Shown in pieces: positions 20,931-32,312 of a DNA stretch of 64,000 nt (position 1 is the stretch's first letter; each line of letters opens with the position of its first letter). The notes below the pieces were generated by a model. It worked only from the letters and a program-made list of their open reading frames with translations, had not been told where the DNA came from and made no database searches. Source of the stretch: Chondrus crispus (lineage: Eukaryota; Rhodophyta; Florideophyceae; Gigartinales; Gigartinaceae); the NCBI RefSeq assembly GCF_000350225.1, contig NW_005179319.1:1-64000 (forward strand). The letters are read 5' to 3'. The position numbers and the translations under genes were made by a program.

Positions 20931-21866
20931 TGTAGTGCAATGCGCCTGTTAGGCAGAGACCAAGGTCCGACGGTCCAACACAAACAACAGCAACAAAAAC
21001 AACAACTGCCAACGGCACAGCGCTACGGAGTGTTCGAAGCTCCCTGTCCTCTTTAAGCGGGTTTGCGGCCCGCAGTAGCTCGGATCCGTGATAGGGGGGG
21101 CAAAGAGAAGGGCCCAGCCCGGGATCGGTAAATGGTGGTAGAGACTTGTAAAGGCAACTGCTCGACGAGTTCGGAGGGGTGTTTAGGTAAACCTGGTCCG
21201 ATGGGTCGTAAATCCAATGCCCGAAGAGCGCCTTGTACACCTTATACCCTTGATAAGGTCTTCGACGGGGACGTCGCAACCTAGCTCGTCGGGAAAGAAG
21301 AAAACGTAGCAGCGCTACACCGTCGTACTGCCCGATGGCAAAGTACCAACAACGGATCGGTCGCAACCAGATTCCGATGGAACCAACACTGAGAGAAGCA
21401 CCACTGGTGCACCAACACAAAAGCCCGATGGCAAATGACGTCACATTGCAGATCGCAATCCTACAAGGTGGGACCAACTCAAGATTAAGGGAAATTAGGA
21501 TAGGGAAATAAAGGAAAATTGATAAGGAAAAGGGGACCCCCGAGCGCAAAGGATAAAGTAATCTGTAGTTAAAGGGAACGTCTTGTAAAAGACGGGTTTC
21601 AACCAAGGCGATATCAGACTCTGGCAACTCGGGTTGCCTTTACTGACTTGGTCGTCAGAGGGCTAAGGTATATATCGCCCCGCCGGAGCCACTACAGTAG
21701 CTCTCGGCGCTAGATCCAAGATCTAATCTAATGTTAAATAACTAATATGCAACTAATTAAAATTAATAATTAAAATAATAAAGTGAAATGATTTCCACTT
21801 TTGCTTGTCATACACCATCGTTTTCGTTTCTTTTCACCCCCCTTTTCAGGTGCGTATTGCACTACA
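20931..21866 (-). repeat. 3' LTR of element F
   Basis: Minus strand TGTAGTGCAATACGCACC to GCGCATTGCACTACA. A TATATA element lies at 21669-21674. The polypurine tract AGAAGGGGGATA (minus) precedes it at 21867-21878. Confidence 0.92.
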
Positions 21867-21990
21867 TATCCCCCTTCTGAGCGCCCTTGCGCAACGCCCA
21901 GCCATCGTATAATCTCCTGCCGCTGCTGACCGTGTTTCCCAGTCATCAATCACTCTGCGCGGCGTTCTAGCAAGGGTAGACGAAAATACC

Positions 21991-22319
21991 ATGCTTCCTT
22001 CTCCATCGGAACACTCGGACGATAGTGCCACCCGTAGACGTCCGGGTGTTGGCTTCCCTCGCAAGTCCGAAGTGCCCCGGGGTCTTCCCTCCGTACCCCG
22101 TCTACCCCCCGTTACCAACCCTGCCGAGCCGGCCTTCCATCCGGGCTACCATTCCTCTTGGGTAGCCTGCCGTCATCCTTTGCTCGAGGAGCTGCAGAAC
22201 AAAACCATGCGTGATAACGCAGCCCTGTTTGCTTCTGCTCAATGGTTCTCCTCTGTGGGCGTCCGCGACCTCGACGGTATCACAAATAATTTCGCCGATG
22301 ATGCGGGTATGTTGCCCGG
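21991..22319 (+). CDS. Antisense accessory ORF of element F, N-terminal part
   Basis: ATG at 21991 in the good context AATACCATGC, 125 bases inside the 3' LTR and opposite to gag-pol. The first ~60 residues are Ser/Pro/Arg-rich and look disordered, followed by a more structured stretch (HPLLEELQNKTMRDNAALF, SVGVRDLDGITNNFADD). The frame leaves the next part near 22320; a 28-base GTATGT...TTGCAG segment there looks like an intron, but removing it does not restore the frame as I read it, so an indel is likelier. I do not recognise the protein. Transcription from an antisense LTR promoter is an inference. Confidence 0.5.
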
Positions 22320-22328
22320 TAACCTCCC

Positions 22329-23591
22329 TTGCAGGCCATTTACACCTTTGACTGGCGCGCCAGCATCGCTATACCCACCTCCATCCTACGTCACTCCCCC
22401 CCGCGCGGTCGCTCTTCCTTATCCTTGCGCTTCATGGACGCTGTGCTCACTCGGATCGAGATTCCTATGGCCGACGCCCTCATACCTTCATGTTACCACT
22501 GCGACACTTGGCAATGTCGTACGGAGGGGGAACGACTCTACCTCGACAACCTCATCGACTGCACCTACGGTGACCCCGTGTCCGAGGCGGACCGACTGTG
22601 GCGCAACCGACGCACCGTAACGACGGACGCCATGTTTTGGACCCAAGCCATTCTTCCCACAAACTTTCGCCATACGAAGCGCGGCGGTATTTTCTTTTTC
22701 CAAAATACTGTACGCTTTGAACGTTGGGTCCGATCCGACACTGGGTACTTCGTGGCGTACCAGATGATTGAGGCTCGTGAAATTTCCAGACAGCACTACA
22801 CCAATCGATACCAACGAACCCCGTCCTGGTGGAGTCAATACGAGGTATGTCAGGGTTTCTGGGCTGAGTTAGGACCCATTCTGACATATTACGGCAGTCA
22901 TTTACGCGATCCGCAGCACGGGCTGTGGACTGTGTTTCTCACGGAGTGGTGCGTGAAAGTCGCTGCCACCCCCCTGTGGGAAGTGTTCGACTGTTGGCGC
23001 CTGTGGCACCTCCCTTCGAAACTCCGCGAACAGATGCGTCTCCTCGATTTTTCTGTCCCCCTTGGCGGGTCCGATGTGGACCGTGAAGTACACGCCCTCC
23101 TCGATATGATCGAGGCCGTAGCGTGGGATTGCGTTCCTCCACAAAATTCGTCTCGGTCCTTTTCACGCCAACGACCCTCTTTTTCCCCTGGTAGAAATCA
23201 TCCAGCTGCCGGCGACTTCGTGTGGATCAACCCCTGGTCCTCCTCCCTCTGTTCTGCCTGGGAGGCCCAGATGAGCCGCCGTTTCGGAAATCAACCACCA
23301 ACCCCCAACGCAGTTACTGTGGTGAACGCGGATCCTCGAGAGCCTGAGATGTGCTCTCGACCTTCGGCCCCAACTTCCCCTCTCCCTGCACCGGTCCGTC
23401 CCTCCGCGCCTGAGGCCCCAGTGCGCGTCGTACTTCCTTCTACGAGCTCGGCGGAAACCTTGTCGCTTCGAGTCGTGTCTTCCTCCGACGTGAATCCAAC
23501 CTCACTTCCTGCTCCCCTTCACGCGAGGGACAGCTCATCACACCCGCCGCTACTTTGCCATTGCCGTCTTGCACGGCACCCGTGGGCTTGA
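22329..23591 (+). CDS. Antisense accessory ORF of element F, central part
   Basis: A 420-codon frame that opens after TAA (22320) without an ATG, so it most likely continues the frame at 21991. Composition is that of a real protein: rich in Trp, Tyr and Phe in a central 250 residues (AMFWTQAILPTNFRHTKRGG, FWAELGPILTYYGSHLRD, WCVKVAATPLWEVFDCWRLW), then a Ser/Pro-rich tail. There is no membrane segment or envelope-like feature, zinc knuckle or nuclease motif that I can name. It is the largest unexplained frame in the window. Confidence 0.55.
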   Translation: MQAIYTFDWRASIAIPTSILRHSPPRGRSSLSLRFMDAVLTRIEIPMADALIPSCYHCDTWQCRTEGERLYLDNLIDCTYGDPVSEADRLWRNRRTVTTDAMFWTQAILPTNFRHTKRGGIFFFQNTVRFERWVRSDTGYFVAYQMIEAREISRQHYTNRYQRTPSWWSQYEVCQGFWAELGPILTYYGSHLRDPQHGLWTVFLTEWCVKVAATPLWEVFDCWRLWHLPSKLREQMRLLDFSVPLGGSDVDREVHALLDMIEAVAWDCVPPQNSSRSFSRQRPSFSPGRNHPAAGDFVWINPWSSSLCSAWEAQMSRRFGNQPPTPNAVTVVNADPREPEMCSRPSAPTSPLPAPVRPSAPEAPVRVVLPSTSSAETLSLRVVSSSDVNPTSLPAPLHARDSSSHPPLLCHCRLARHPWA

Positions 23592-23998
23592 ACCGCCCTC
23601 AGGCCCCTCCGCGGGCCGAGATTGCTCCTGCGAGTTGCTCGACGGGAACCATTGCAATCCAGGAAGGCCCTCCGTCGTCGGGGGATCCGACCCCACGTCC
23701 AGCTCCCCCTTCACCTGAGGGTCTGCTCCTCGCCCCTACCTCGGGCCCTCCATCATCTACAATTCCTAAAGAAAACACCTCTGCTGCCGCCGTTTACCAT
23801 CGCCTTCTCATGGCTCATGGTGTGGAGGGAGAAGCTCTCCAGGGGGCGTCCCTGGACGACTTGCGAGTTCTAGCTCGGCTTGTCACCTCTCTTCCAAAGG
23901 GAAATCCCTTGGGGCATAGTCTCGTTGAGACGGCGGCCACAGCACTCCCTTGCGACTTGTCCTTCTTTTCCCATCCTGTTCGCCTGATAGTCGACTAG
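23555..23998 (+). CDS. Antisense accessory ORF of element F, C-terminal part
   Basis: Overlaps the end of the preceding frame by ~36 bases in another frame, so one indel separates them. It starts Pro-rich and ends with a compact alpha-helical-looking segment (AAVYHRLLMAHGVEGEALQG, LDDLRVLARLVTSLPKG, LVETAATALP). With the upstream parts it would give a protein of about 650 residues. No family recognised. Confidence 0.45.
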   Translation: MPLPSCTAPVGLNRPQAPPRAEIAPASCSTGTIAIQEGPPSSGDPTPRPAPPSPEGLLLAPTSGPPSSTIPKENTSAAAVYHRLLMAHGVEGEALQGASLDDLRVLARLVTSLPKGNPLGHSLVETAATALPCDLSFFSHPVRLIVD

Positions 23999-26900
23999 CG
24001 ACTTTATCGTACGACCTTTGGGCGATAAAAAGAACCCACCTGCAAATCCCCCGTTATTTCCAACTTCCTCCTCTTCTTTTTTTCTGCGTACCGTCACTGC
24101 GGTCGTGCCCCTCTTTTCACCAACTTCCTCCTCTTTTGCACTTTCAATTCTCCCTTTCCTGATTCCCCAATGTCTCCTTCTCTTCAATCCCTCCTCTTTA
24201 TCCTTGGCAATTTTCCCCCCACTTTTCATGCGCCCATTTTACCTCTTCAGATTACTCGCTTACCTCCTCTTTTCCCTGTTCGGGCGTACTGTAGCCGACG
24301 GCTGTCCTCAATCTCCATCGAGCGGGTAGGAAATACGTGAGAAGTTGTGAAAGGATATGTGCTGGTTGACGCGCCGACCCGCAAAAATCTTAAAACAAAG
24401 TTTCTCCGTTTGGCCTCAAACGCCAGAACCGTCAGTGCGATAGAATCCCCGTTCTCACTAGGAGTTATCTTTCAGTCGACGCCACTCTTCCCCGTGGCCG
24501 TCGATCCAACCTCCGCCTGGCGCTATCCGTAACGTGAGGACACACGCCGCGCGACGTTGTTCTCCGACCCTTATTATCTCGTCCTTAGCTCGCCATGAAC
24601 GGCGAGGAAGCCACGACGGATGCGCCTCGTCTCGTGATCGGGAAAGGGCCTCTTCCCGTTCAAACATCCAAATGAAATTGATATCAGGTAACGCCACTAT
24701 CGGCGTATCGGTGGCGAGGGAGCTGGAGCATCATTCTACAACCGTCTCCTTGAGGAAAAAGGATCATGACAATTTGGTAGCCTTAGAAAAGTCATCGTCC
24801 TCGTCAGTGCCAATCGCAACTTCTTCGCTCTGGTCACGGGGTACTGCGTCTTCGTTTGAAGACTTGACAAGTGATGCGCTCTTTCTCAATCGGGTGCTTC
24901 GCTGTCTCCACCCTTGTAGCTATCCGTCATTTTCACGGGCACTCCCTTAGAAACAGACTTTTCGAACAATTTGGAGTGGACGTGCAGCGGTGGAAAATGT
25001 CCAGTTGTCGCTGTCCCTTGGGAAAAGACCTCACTCGTTTCTTTCACGGCGGTCTCCGGTGGTTATACCGCCTTCCCCGAATAAAATCCCTTGATGCTCC
25101 CAGGTCGTCTGCTCTTTCCCTCGCGTGGGCTTCCACAAAATCCACACAATCCGCTCTCTCCCACGTTGCTACTCCACGCTCGGCGCCCTCTCACGCTTCA
25201 CCAACTCGTCGTGCGATCTCCTCTCAGCCCCTATCGCTTCGGTCAGACAAGAAATGTCCATCGGCATCACGGATCATATTGAGCCTATGCGACGCGTCGA
25301 TCTTGATCTCGCCAGCAGTTGCCCTGTAAAAAGTTCCTTGAACCAGCCTTTCGTCAGCGGTTTCAAGTGTGGCGGTTTGCGTCGTGTCGCGGAGTCGGGT
25401 TTCACCCTCAAATAAAAATTGTACATTGACTAGTTTTCTCCGTCGCGGTGAAGAAGCGGATGAACCTTCTATGCGAGTGCGCGTGACTAGTTTTGCGCAG
25501 TCGTCCCCGATTTGTAGACAACGGCTCACGTTCCCTCATTTCTGCTTCCTGATTTGGCATCCCCCATCTTGCGCCTTCTCGTCCTTGGTAACACTAGAGC
25601 AGCTTGTCCTTCCTCTCGACTCGATACACGCGTAATAAATTAATTACGTTCGATGCGGCGCCTTTCTTCCTCGATCCGGCATCGCCTGGTCCGGATAACA
25701 CGATTTTTTCTTTGCTTCCCGCGGTGCGAGGTTGGATCTCTGCTTCGCATGAGTCGTAAGATTACTTAGACAAAAACAAATTAAAGAAAACAAACGAAAA
25801 CGAAACGATACACCGAAGTGCAGTACAACAACAAGAAGTGAGTGAGGAGGTTACGGTGTCAATAAATCCTTGATGAGGGCGTGATACAACACAGTAAGGC
25901 GACACAGCGTCGCTGTTGATCGGGAGTGGTGCGGGCAAGTGACGGTGTTCACGATCCGATTGCGTGTCCCTTCGAGGGCGTGCAGTTTTAACTTCGACGA
26001 AGTTTTGGGGTTCGCTTTCCGGCGTTGTGTCAGGCCTTATGTTCTGCGAACAGTCCCCTCGGCGTCGCGACACGTGTCCATTAAATTTGATTAAAAATCC
26101 CGATGATTTGTCGTGTTCCATTTTGACTTCACAGAATTTGTCCGTCTGTCTTCCCTTGGGAGTACAGTGCCTCTGAATTCTCTTCGTGAACCCGCTCTGT
26201 TGAGGGCAGTATGCCGATCTAAACGTCGTTTCGCAGTAAACGTTAGACTCGTTTCCTCATTAGTGCGTATGGTGGTCATCCACCTTCCCTCCGCCTTCCG
26301 TTCCATTCTCTTTGGAACCGATCAAGCCTCGTTCCTCACGAGTCCTCCCCGTTTCCTTCTTGCCTCTCATCATCGTTGATGTACAGTCCTCAGCGTGCAC
26401 ACGACTCAAACGCTTTCGTACGAGGTCCAGTCAAACTGTACCTCCGTTTGCGAGTTGACTACCTTTCTTCTGACCGTGCTTCCGCATCGAACCAAAACCG
26501 AAGTCACCCTGACCATGTGCATCTCCTTACGACGACCAATAAAAATCCTCCGCTACGAGCGGCGGTGTTCCTCACCATCCTGTGAATTGCTCTTGAGAGC
26601 TTGACCGGCGATGTCGCATCTCGCATCATCCACTTCCTCTCGATCTGCCTCGCTAACTTGCTCACGCACATCAACTGGATCTTTTCCACACCTTCTCTCG
26701 CGGCTCGAAGGTAACCCGCTCGTCTGTCTGACACAGCCCCTTATCCCTTAGGGAGTACAGTCAAATGCTGAACCGATTGAGTTACCGGGAGCACTCTTGT
26801 AGGGTACTCGCGGCTATATGAGTCGTGACCCTTACATCATCTATGATAATCTGACACACCCTCTTCAGAGCCACGCTTGTGCCTTCACTTACACTCTTCC

Positions 26901-27858
26901 GAATGCGTTCCGCTCCCTCCCTTCTGACGCCGTCTGGTTGCCACCAGACAATTCCTTAATTAGGCACAGTCTGTCGTGCTCGGTCACTCGTAGAGCACGC
27001 TTCTTCCTCGGCTCGACACGCAGCGTATTTAATTAATTGCGACCGACAGCCAGCAATCCCTTCTCGATCGTAAACGTCCGGCTTATTCACACGAGACCCG
27101 GTACGCTTGCTCGTGTGACGTCGTCGCCCGCGGTGCGGAGGTCTTGCTCTCTGCGTCACATAAAAAGTAAAAATGAACAAAACAAAAACCAAACGAAACA
27201 GAACAGTGTGAAAACAAAAATGACGGAAGTGGGTTACTGTGGTAAACCGGTAAATCGGTCGCTCGCAATATGCGCGTCCGTGCCAGTTCTTGCTGATCCA
27301 ACTCAGCAATAGTTTTCCTCGATGAGGCCGTCGATCCTGCCAGAGTACGGGTTACCAAGCGGGTTTTTGACACAGTATCGCCGTGGGCATGTGTCTCCGG
27401 TGGTCTCCGATCTTAGCTGGTAGAGGGCGAACGTTCCCTTACTTGGGAATGTGACGGTGCATGTGGGCATCTCTTTCAGCTCTTCGATCAGGGTCAGATC
27501 GCGACTTAGCCTCCGCACGGTTTTAGCCTGCGTGCCGCAACAACTAAAAAATATTCTTTTTGATTAAATGATCTTCCACGAAGGCGGACTGCTGATCCTG
27601 ATTGTCATTTCACATGCATCCGTCGATTTCGTGTGCGTATTTTCCGGGAGGCTCCTTGCCTCATCCGGACATACAGTCTCACTTCCATTCCTTGATAACG
27701 CGTCGCGCGTCCTTTATTCCTTCTGGAGGGGCCCCGGGGGCTACCTATCTTGCTTTCTCTGCTCTCACTTTCCTCATCCGCAAAATCAGCGAATGCGTTT
27801 CTCCCTCGAATTTCTGATCTCTCTGTTCTCCCTAACTTACTAGTTCTATTTGCGATGG
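23999..27858. other. Non-coding interior of element F
   Basis: Nearly 3.9 kb without a convincing gene on either strand; the plus strand is rich in C and T. A diverged duplication of ~230 bp is visible: 25600-25830 and 26990-27220 share TTAATTAATT, CTCGATC, CCCGCGGTGCG and a following A-rich run with CAAACGAAA. Such long inert regions are typical of large plant and algal gypsy elements. Confidence 0.55.
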
Positions 27859-29634
27859 TTATCCCGGTTGTGCGTGCGACGCCTGCGTGGGTAAGAGTAG
27901 CCTTTTCCTTCGGAAATATGTGACTACCGCGCTGCGGGGGATCTGCTCAATAGGTTCCCACGATGCGTCCTCGATGGTATACCCATACCACCTCACTTTG
28001 AGAATTAATTTCTCCTCATCGTAGCCGTGGTCCACGATCTTGTCGATCACATACTCCTGACTCTCGGCTCCTTCTTCCTGCGTGTCCAACTGTCCTTCCC
28101 CCTTCCGAAGATCTTCCGACTTATCCTCGTCTCTGGACTTTCCGAACTCGCGTAGGTCTGGAGGTGTCTCCGCTGTCGGCGTTCGACCAACTAAATTATC
28201 CTGGTCCCCCGTCGTAGGCGCACGGGTGTGAGGACGTTCCTCGTCCTCCATTACCTCAACTTCTTCGTTTAGCTCCGGCTCTCCCAGGAACTGTAGCGCT
28301 TGCCGTAGGCCAGTTATCGGCGCATAGTCCATCGGGCTTGGGGCTAACTCCACCCTGTCTCGCGATACGCGTTCCTCCTGATCGCCAATGGCAATGACTA
28401 CCGTATGTTGATCCGACCTTCGGACCTGATAAGGTCCTGTGGCGACTTGTGCCAGCTTGTGTTTCGGTTCGCTAGCCGTGCCCTGCTCCTTCTGAAGGAA
28501 CACGTAAGACCCCGGCGGGATCTCATATTGCGGTTTGCGAAGGCGTGCGTCGAAATTTCGCTTGTACCGGGCTTGTTCCTTTCGTAAACTCCTATCAGCG
28601 CCTTTCATCAGGCTTTCCAACCACGACTGCCATTTCAGGTAGTACGCTCGATTCGAGCTAAATCCTTCCCAACTTGGCTGTGCTTGTAACGCAATGCTTC
28701 TCGGCGCCCGAGCTAACACCAGCTCGAAGGGCACGATATTCGTAGTTCGATGAACTTGCGTGTTGGATGCGAACGTCACAGCGTCGCTAAATAGGTCCCA
28801 GTCCTTGGGATTTTCTCCAACGTATTTTCGCAACGCAGAAGTCAGCGTGCGGTTAAACCTCTCAACTTGGCCGTTGGCTTGCGGGTGGTACGTAGTCGTG
28901 AACACATTGCGGATGCCGAGAATTCGGCAGACATTCTGAAAGAACCGGGCCGTGAACTGTGTTCCATTGTCGGATAGCAGCTTGGCCGGCGGTCCGTACA
29001 CGAATACCCAATGGTGAACGAAGGCTTGTGCGATGTGCGCAGCTGATATCTTCTTCAACGGTACGGTTCGTACCAGTTTCGAGTATCGATCGCTGATCAC
29101 GAGAATGTACCGATTTCCTCGTTTAGTTGTAATTAGCTCGCCGAGGATGTCGATGGCGACAAACTCCAGCGGAGCTTTGGGCGTGAACAGCTTCATTTCC
29201 TTCGTGTTCCTTCTTAACTTCACCGTCTCCCGCGCACATGCGGCGCAATTCTTCGCGACTGCATAGCAGTCTAGGGCCATCGTAGGCCAATAAAAATATC
29301 TTCTCAAAGTCTTGTAAAGTTTCCTGCCTCCCGGGTGGCCTGCCAATTTTGCGTAGTGCCTCAACCCTAGGACGCGGTCCCTTAACGATTGTGGTATCAT
29401 CACTTGTACAAACTCTGCCGCGGTACGGCATAGAGTTCCTTCGAGTTCCTCGGTCTCCATGCTGAACGTTCTCACCTTTCCGGCGTCCATTTCTTCCTTG
29501 ATGCGATTGCAGAAGGGGTCGACAGCTTGCTTGCGAATGAGCTCCTCCAGAGTGACAGCTTGGAATTGATCGAGGCGCTCAGGGACGGTCCCCCCCTCAA
29601 GAGCGAGGATGTCGTCTATCGCGTCAAAACTTTC
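27859..29634 (-). CDS. Element F integrase with chromodomain
   Basis: The frame is open from the TAG at 29635 down to 27859. An N-terminal linker (DDILALEGGTVPERLDQFQA) is followed by an HHCC domain (LRHYAKLAGHPGGRK ... NCAACAR), then the core with FVAIDILGEL, LLSDNGTQFTARFF and YHPQANGQVERFNRT (D,D,E). A GPY module (VATGPYQVRRSDQ) and a chromodomain (IVDHGYDEEKLILKVRWYGY, then TIEDASWEPIEQI) close the protein. All catalytic residues are present. It inserts the cDNA into chromosomal DNA; chromodomains of this kind bind modified histones. Confidence 0.93.
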   Translation of the reverse strand, partial: ESFDAIDDILALEGGTVPERLDQFQAVTLEELIRKQAVDPFCNRIKEEMDAGKVRTFSMETEELEGTLCRTAAEFVQVMIPQSLRDRVLGLRHYAKLAGHPGGRKLYKTLRRYFYWPTMALDCYAVAKNCAACARETVKLRRNTKEMKLFTPKAPLEFVAIDILGELITTKRGNRYILVISDRYSKLVRTVPLKKISAAHIAQAFVHHWVFVYGPPAKLLSDNGTQFTARFFQNVCRILGIRNVFTTTYHPQANGQVERFNRTLTSALRKYVGENPKDWDLFSDAVTFASNTQVHRTTNIVPFELVLARAPRSIALQAQPSWEGFSSNRAYYLKWQSWLESLMKGADRSLRKEQARYKRNFDARLRKPQYEIPPGSYVFLQKEQGTASEPKHKLAQVATGPYQVRRSDQHTVVIAIGDQEERVSRDRVELAPSPMDYAPITGLRQALQFLGEPELNEEVEVMEDEERPHTRAPTTGDQDNLVGRTPTAETPPDLREFGKSRDEDKSEDLRKGEGQLDTQEEGAESQEYVIDKIVDHGYDEEKLILKVRWYGYTIEDASWEPIEQIPRSAVVTYFRRKRLLLPTQASHAQPG

Positions 29635-30309
29635 CTAGTCCTCCACTGTACCCTCGGCCGGCTCGGCCATAAAGCATGGGATTTTGTCGTCGATTTCGTC
29701 GACGGTTTCTCCTGCGGTCCGTAATCTTGACAGGGCATCAGCTTGACTGATCGCCTTGCCCTTCTTGTACTTGATCTCGAAATCGAATTCCGAGAGGCGG
29801 AGCCTCCATCGGATTAATCTCCCGCTGGGGTCGGTCACGTTCATCAACCACCTCAATGAGGCATGGTCGGTATGCACGATGAAGTGCTCGCCATATAGAT
29901 ATGGTCTTAAAGTCTGTACGGCCCAAATTACCGCTAGGCATTCTTTTTCTGATACAGAACAGTTTCTCTCGGCTGCGGCTAACGTTCTTGAAAAGAACCC
30001 GATGGGTTTGCGTTGCGCATCCAGGTGTGTTTGAAATAATGCAGCGCCGATTTGATAGTCGCATGCATCGGTATCTACCGAGTAGGGTAGGTCCTTCTTC
30101 GGCAGCGCCAACACCGGCGGTGCCAGGATGGCGTCCTTGAGCTTATGAAAAGCTTTCTTGCACGGTTCGTCGAATCCTTCCAACTGGACCGGTTGTCCCT
30201 TCTTCAGCAATTGATTGAGCGGATGCGCGATTTTCGCATAATGCGGAACGAATCTGCGGTCGACATTGCAAAGTCCCAAGAAACTCTTGAGCTGGGTCTG
30301 CGTTTGAGG
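29635..30309 (-). CDS. Element F RT connector and RNase H
   Basis: Continues the RT frame after an in-frame TAG (30310-30312) and ends at a second in-frame TAG (29635-29637); integrase resumes in the same frame. It reads LKSFLGLCNVDRRFVPHYAK, then RNase H with YSVDTDACDYQIGAALF, CSVSEKECLAVIWAVQTLRP and VHTDHASLRWL. The two amber codons are the only breaks in pol. They may be point nonsense mutations; readthrough is possible but unproven. Confidence 0.9.
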   Translation of the reverse strand, partial: PQTQTQLKSFLGLCNVDRRFVPHYAKIAHPLNQLLKKGQPVQLEGFDEPCKKAFHKLKDAILAPPVLALPKKDLPYSVDTDACDYQIGAALFQTHLDAQRKPIGFFSRTLAAAERNCSVSEKECLAVIWAVQTLRPYLYGEHFIVHTDHASLRWLMNVTDPSGRLIRWRLRLSEFDFEIKYKKGKAISQADALSRLRTAGETVDEIDDKIPCFMAEPAEGTVED

Positions 30310-32312
30310 CTACCTCGCTTGATCCAATGCGACGGTTCGCGCAGCGTCCACTTCCAATGTACCTGGCCGAACGACATGGCCCAGGTACTTGATCTTTTCG
30401 ACGAAAAATTCACACTTGCGAAGCTTGAGCTTCACACCTGCCTTCTCCAATACAGAAAGTATCTCATCCACGTGCACGATGTGCTCCTCCCACGATTTGC
30501 TAAAAATTATTATGTCGTCCAGATACACCAAACTGCACTTCCAACGGAACGGAGAGAGCAGGATATCCATTGCTCTCTGAAACGTCGCTGGCGCGTTAGT
30601 TAACCCGAAGGGCATTCTTGAGAAGCGATACAGTCCTGAGTGACACGAAAATGCGGTCTTGTCGCGGTCGCGCTCAGGGATAGGGATCTGCCAATATCCC
30701 GAGATCGCGTCCAACGCGGAGAAAACCTTGGTGTCACCAAGCGAGTCCAGGCAGTCATCCATGCGCGGTAAGGGGTACGTGTCCTTCACCGTCACTGCGT
30801 TCAGCCTGCGGTAGTCTACGCAAAAACGCGTTGACCCATCCGGCTTGGGCACCAGCAACACGGGCGACGCCCATTCTGACTGCGCTGGTTCTATCACTCC
30901 TGCCTCCAACATCTTCTGCACCTCTGCATCTTCTACTTCGCGGGCTTTAGGCCCGGCCCGATACGGAGCTTGTGCGATGGGACGAGTCTCGGGGATCAAC
31001 TGGATCCGATGGACTGTGGTATTAATTTCGCCAAGCGTCCCACCCCACATCCTTGAATACTTCTTCAACATCCGACGGAACCGCTCGCGCAGCCGGTCCG
31101 GCACGTGGCTCAGGTCGAGTTCCTCCACGTCCGGCGGGGGAGGCTCAATCCGCCGCTCCGGCGTCGTAGTTGCCGTCGCGGAGAGCTTCTCCTCCCGTTC
31201 TCCTTGCTGGTCCTCGCCATCTTGATCCGACGGTTCGCGTCTTGCCTCGCCCGTAGGCGTCTTGGTGGAATTAGGAAAATTTTCCTTCTTCCTTTCTTGA
31301 ATTCCGAGAACTTCACCAATGGTGGTTTTGCTCTCGAGCGCGGCTCTCGGGTGCGGTAATAATTCTGTCACCACTTGGCCTTTTTGCACCCTGACAGGGT
31401 ACGTCCTAAAATTCGCAACGAGTAAACGAAATGGCCGGTCAGGCTCGACCTGAACAACACCATTTGCACACGTAAGCCCGTGCCTTTCGTACAACGACGA
31501 GTACGGCTGAACCACAACCAAGCCCGCCCTCTTCGAGGTGCATTCCACGACGTGTTGCGTCCCTGGCTCGATAGTCGTGGCTCTTGCCACTTTTACCTTA
31601 GGGGAAATCCGCTCCACCTTTCCATCATTCTCGTCCTCTCCCGGGACGAGATTCTTCTTCCCTTTTCTCGTCGAGAACCGTCTAACTATCGGAATCTCTG
31701 AGAAATCCGCCAACTCAACCGTTTTCTTCCTTGGATAAATTGCCTCCACAAACCGGTCACAGTAGTCCGCGCCTAGAATTAGCGGGACAGCTAGTTTTTC
31801 GCATACAATAAACTCGGCTGCGGCCACGAATTTTCCAAGCCTCACAGGCATTCTAATTGTGCCGAGAGTCGGGAGTGGCCTATTGTTCGCGTCGCCAATG
31901 TCTTGGGTCGGTCCGTAGGACACTAGAGACTCCATTCCAGCTGGGAGTTCCGATTTTCGCACAAGGTTTGGTCCCGCGCCGGTGTCTAAAACAGACAACA
32001 CCCGGCTCATCAATCCGACTGTTGGTCCAATGTCCGCGTAAACTTTGTAGTTTTTTCGCGCAAGGACCAAAATCTTCTCGGGACACTCCCTTCGCTTAAC
32101 CCTGTACCAGGGTCTTCCAACTTCTTCCAGCGGATGATCTCGGGCTCGGCTCAAAATTTTCTTGACTTGAGCCGGCCCTTTGGGCTTATCCACCAGTCCA
32201 ACAACTTCCTCCTCGAGGCCTGATTTTTCCTTTAGAGACGGGGAACGGGGCTGAGCCCCGGGCACAGTACGTCTACCCTGTGCCTCTCGCGACTCATGCG
32301 AGATTCCCCTCT
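30310..32312 (-). CDS. Element F protease and reverse transcriptase
   Basis: The open pol frame lies in the -1 register relative to gag and is open through the gag stop, so no AUG start is needed. An aspartic protease follows a basic linker (SVLDTGAGPNLV, later ILGADYCDRF). The RT has GVIEPAQSEWASPVLLVPKP, CVDYRRLNAVTV, YPLPRMDDCLDSL, AISGYWQIPIPERDRDKTAF, MPFGLTNAPATFQRAMDILL and the catalytic box VYLDDIIIFS. The frame stops at TAG after VALDQAR, where the connector should continue. Ty3/gypsy type. Confidence 0.93.

Noticed and set aside
22310..22338. 28-base GTATGT...TTGCAG segment as a mini-intron in the antisense ORF of F
   Set aside because: Removing it leads to a TGA within a few codons, so it does not join the two frames as read.
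26730..26792. tRNA-like 5' half on the minus strand (GCTCCCGGTAACTCAATCGG)
   Set aside because: The D-arm region looks tRNA-like, but no closing anticodon arm, T-arm or CGGGAGC acceptor follows. At best a tRNA-derived scrap in element F.
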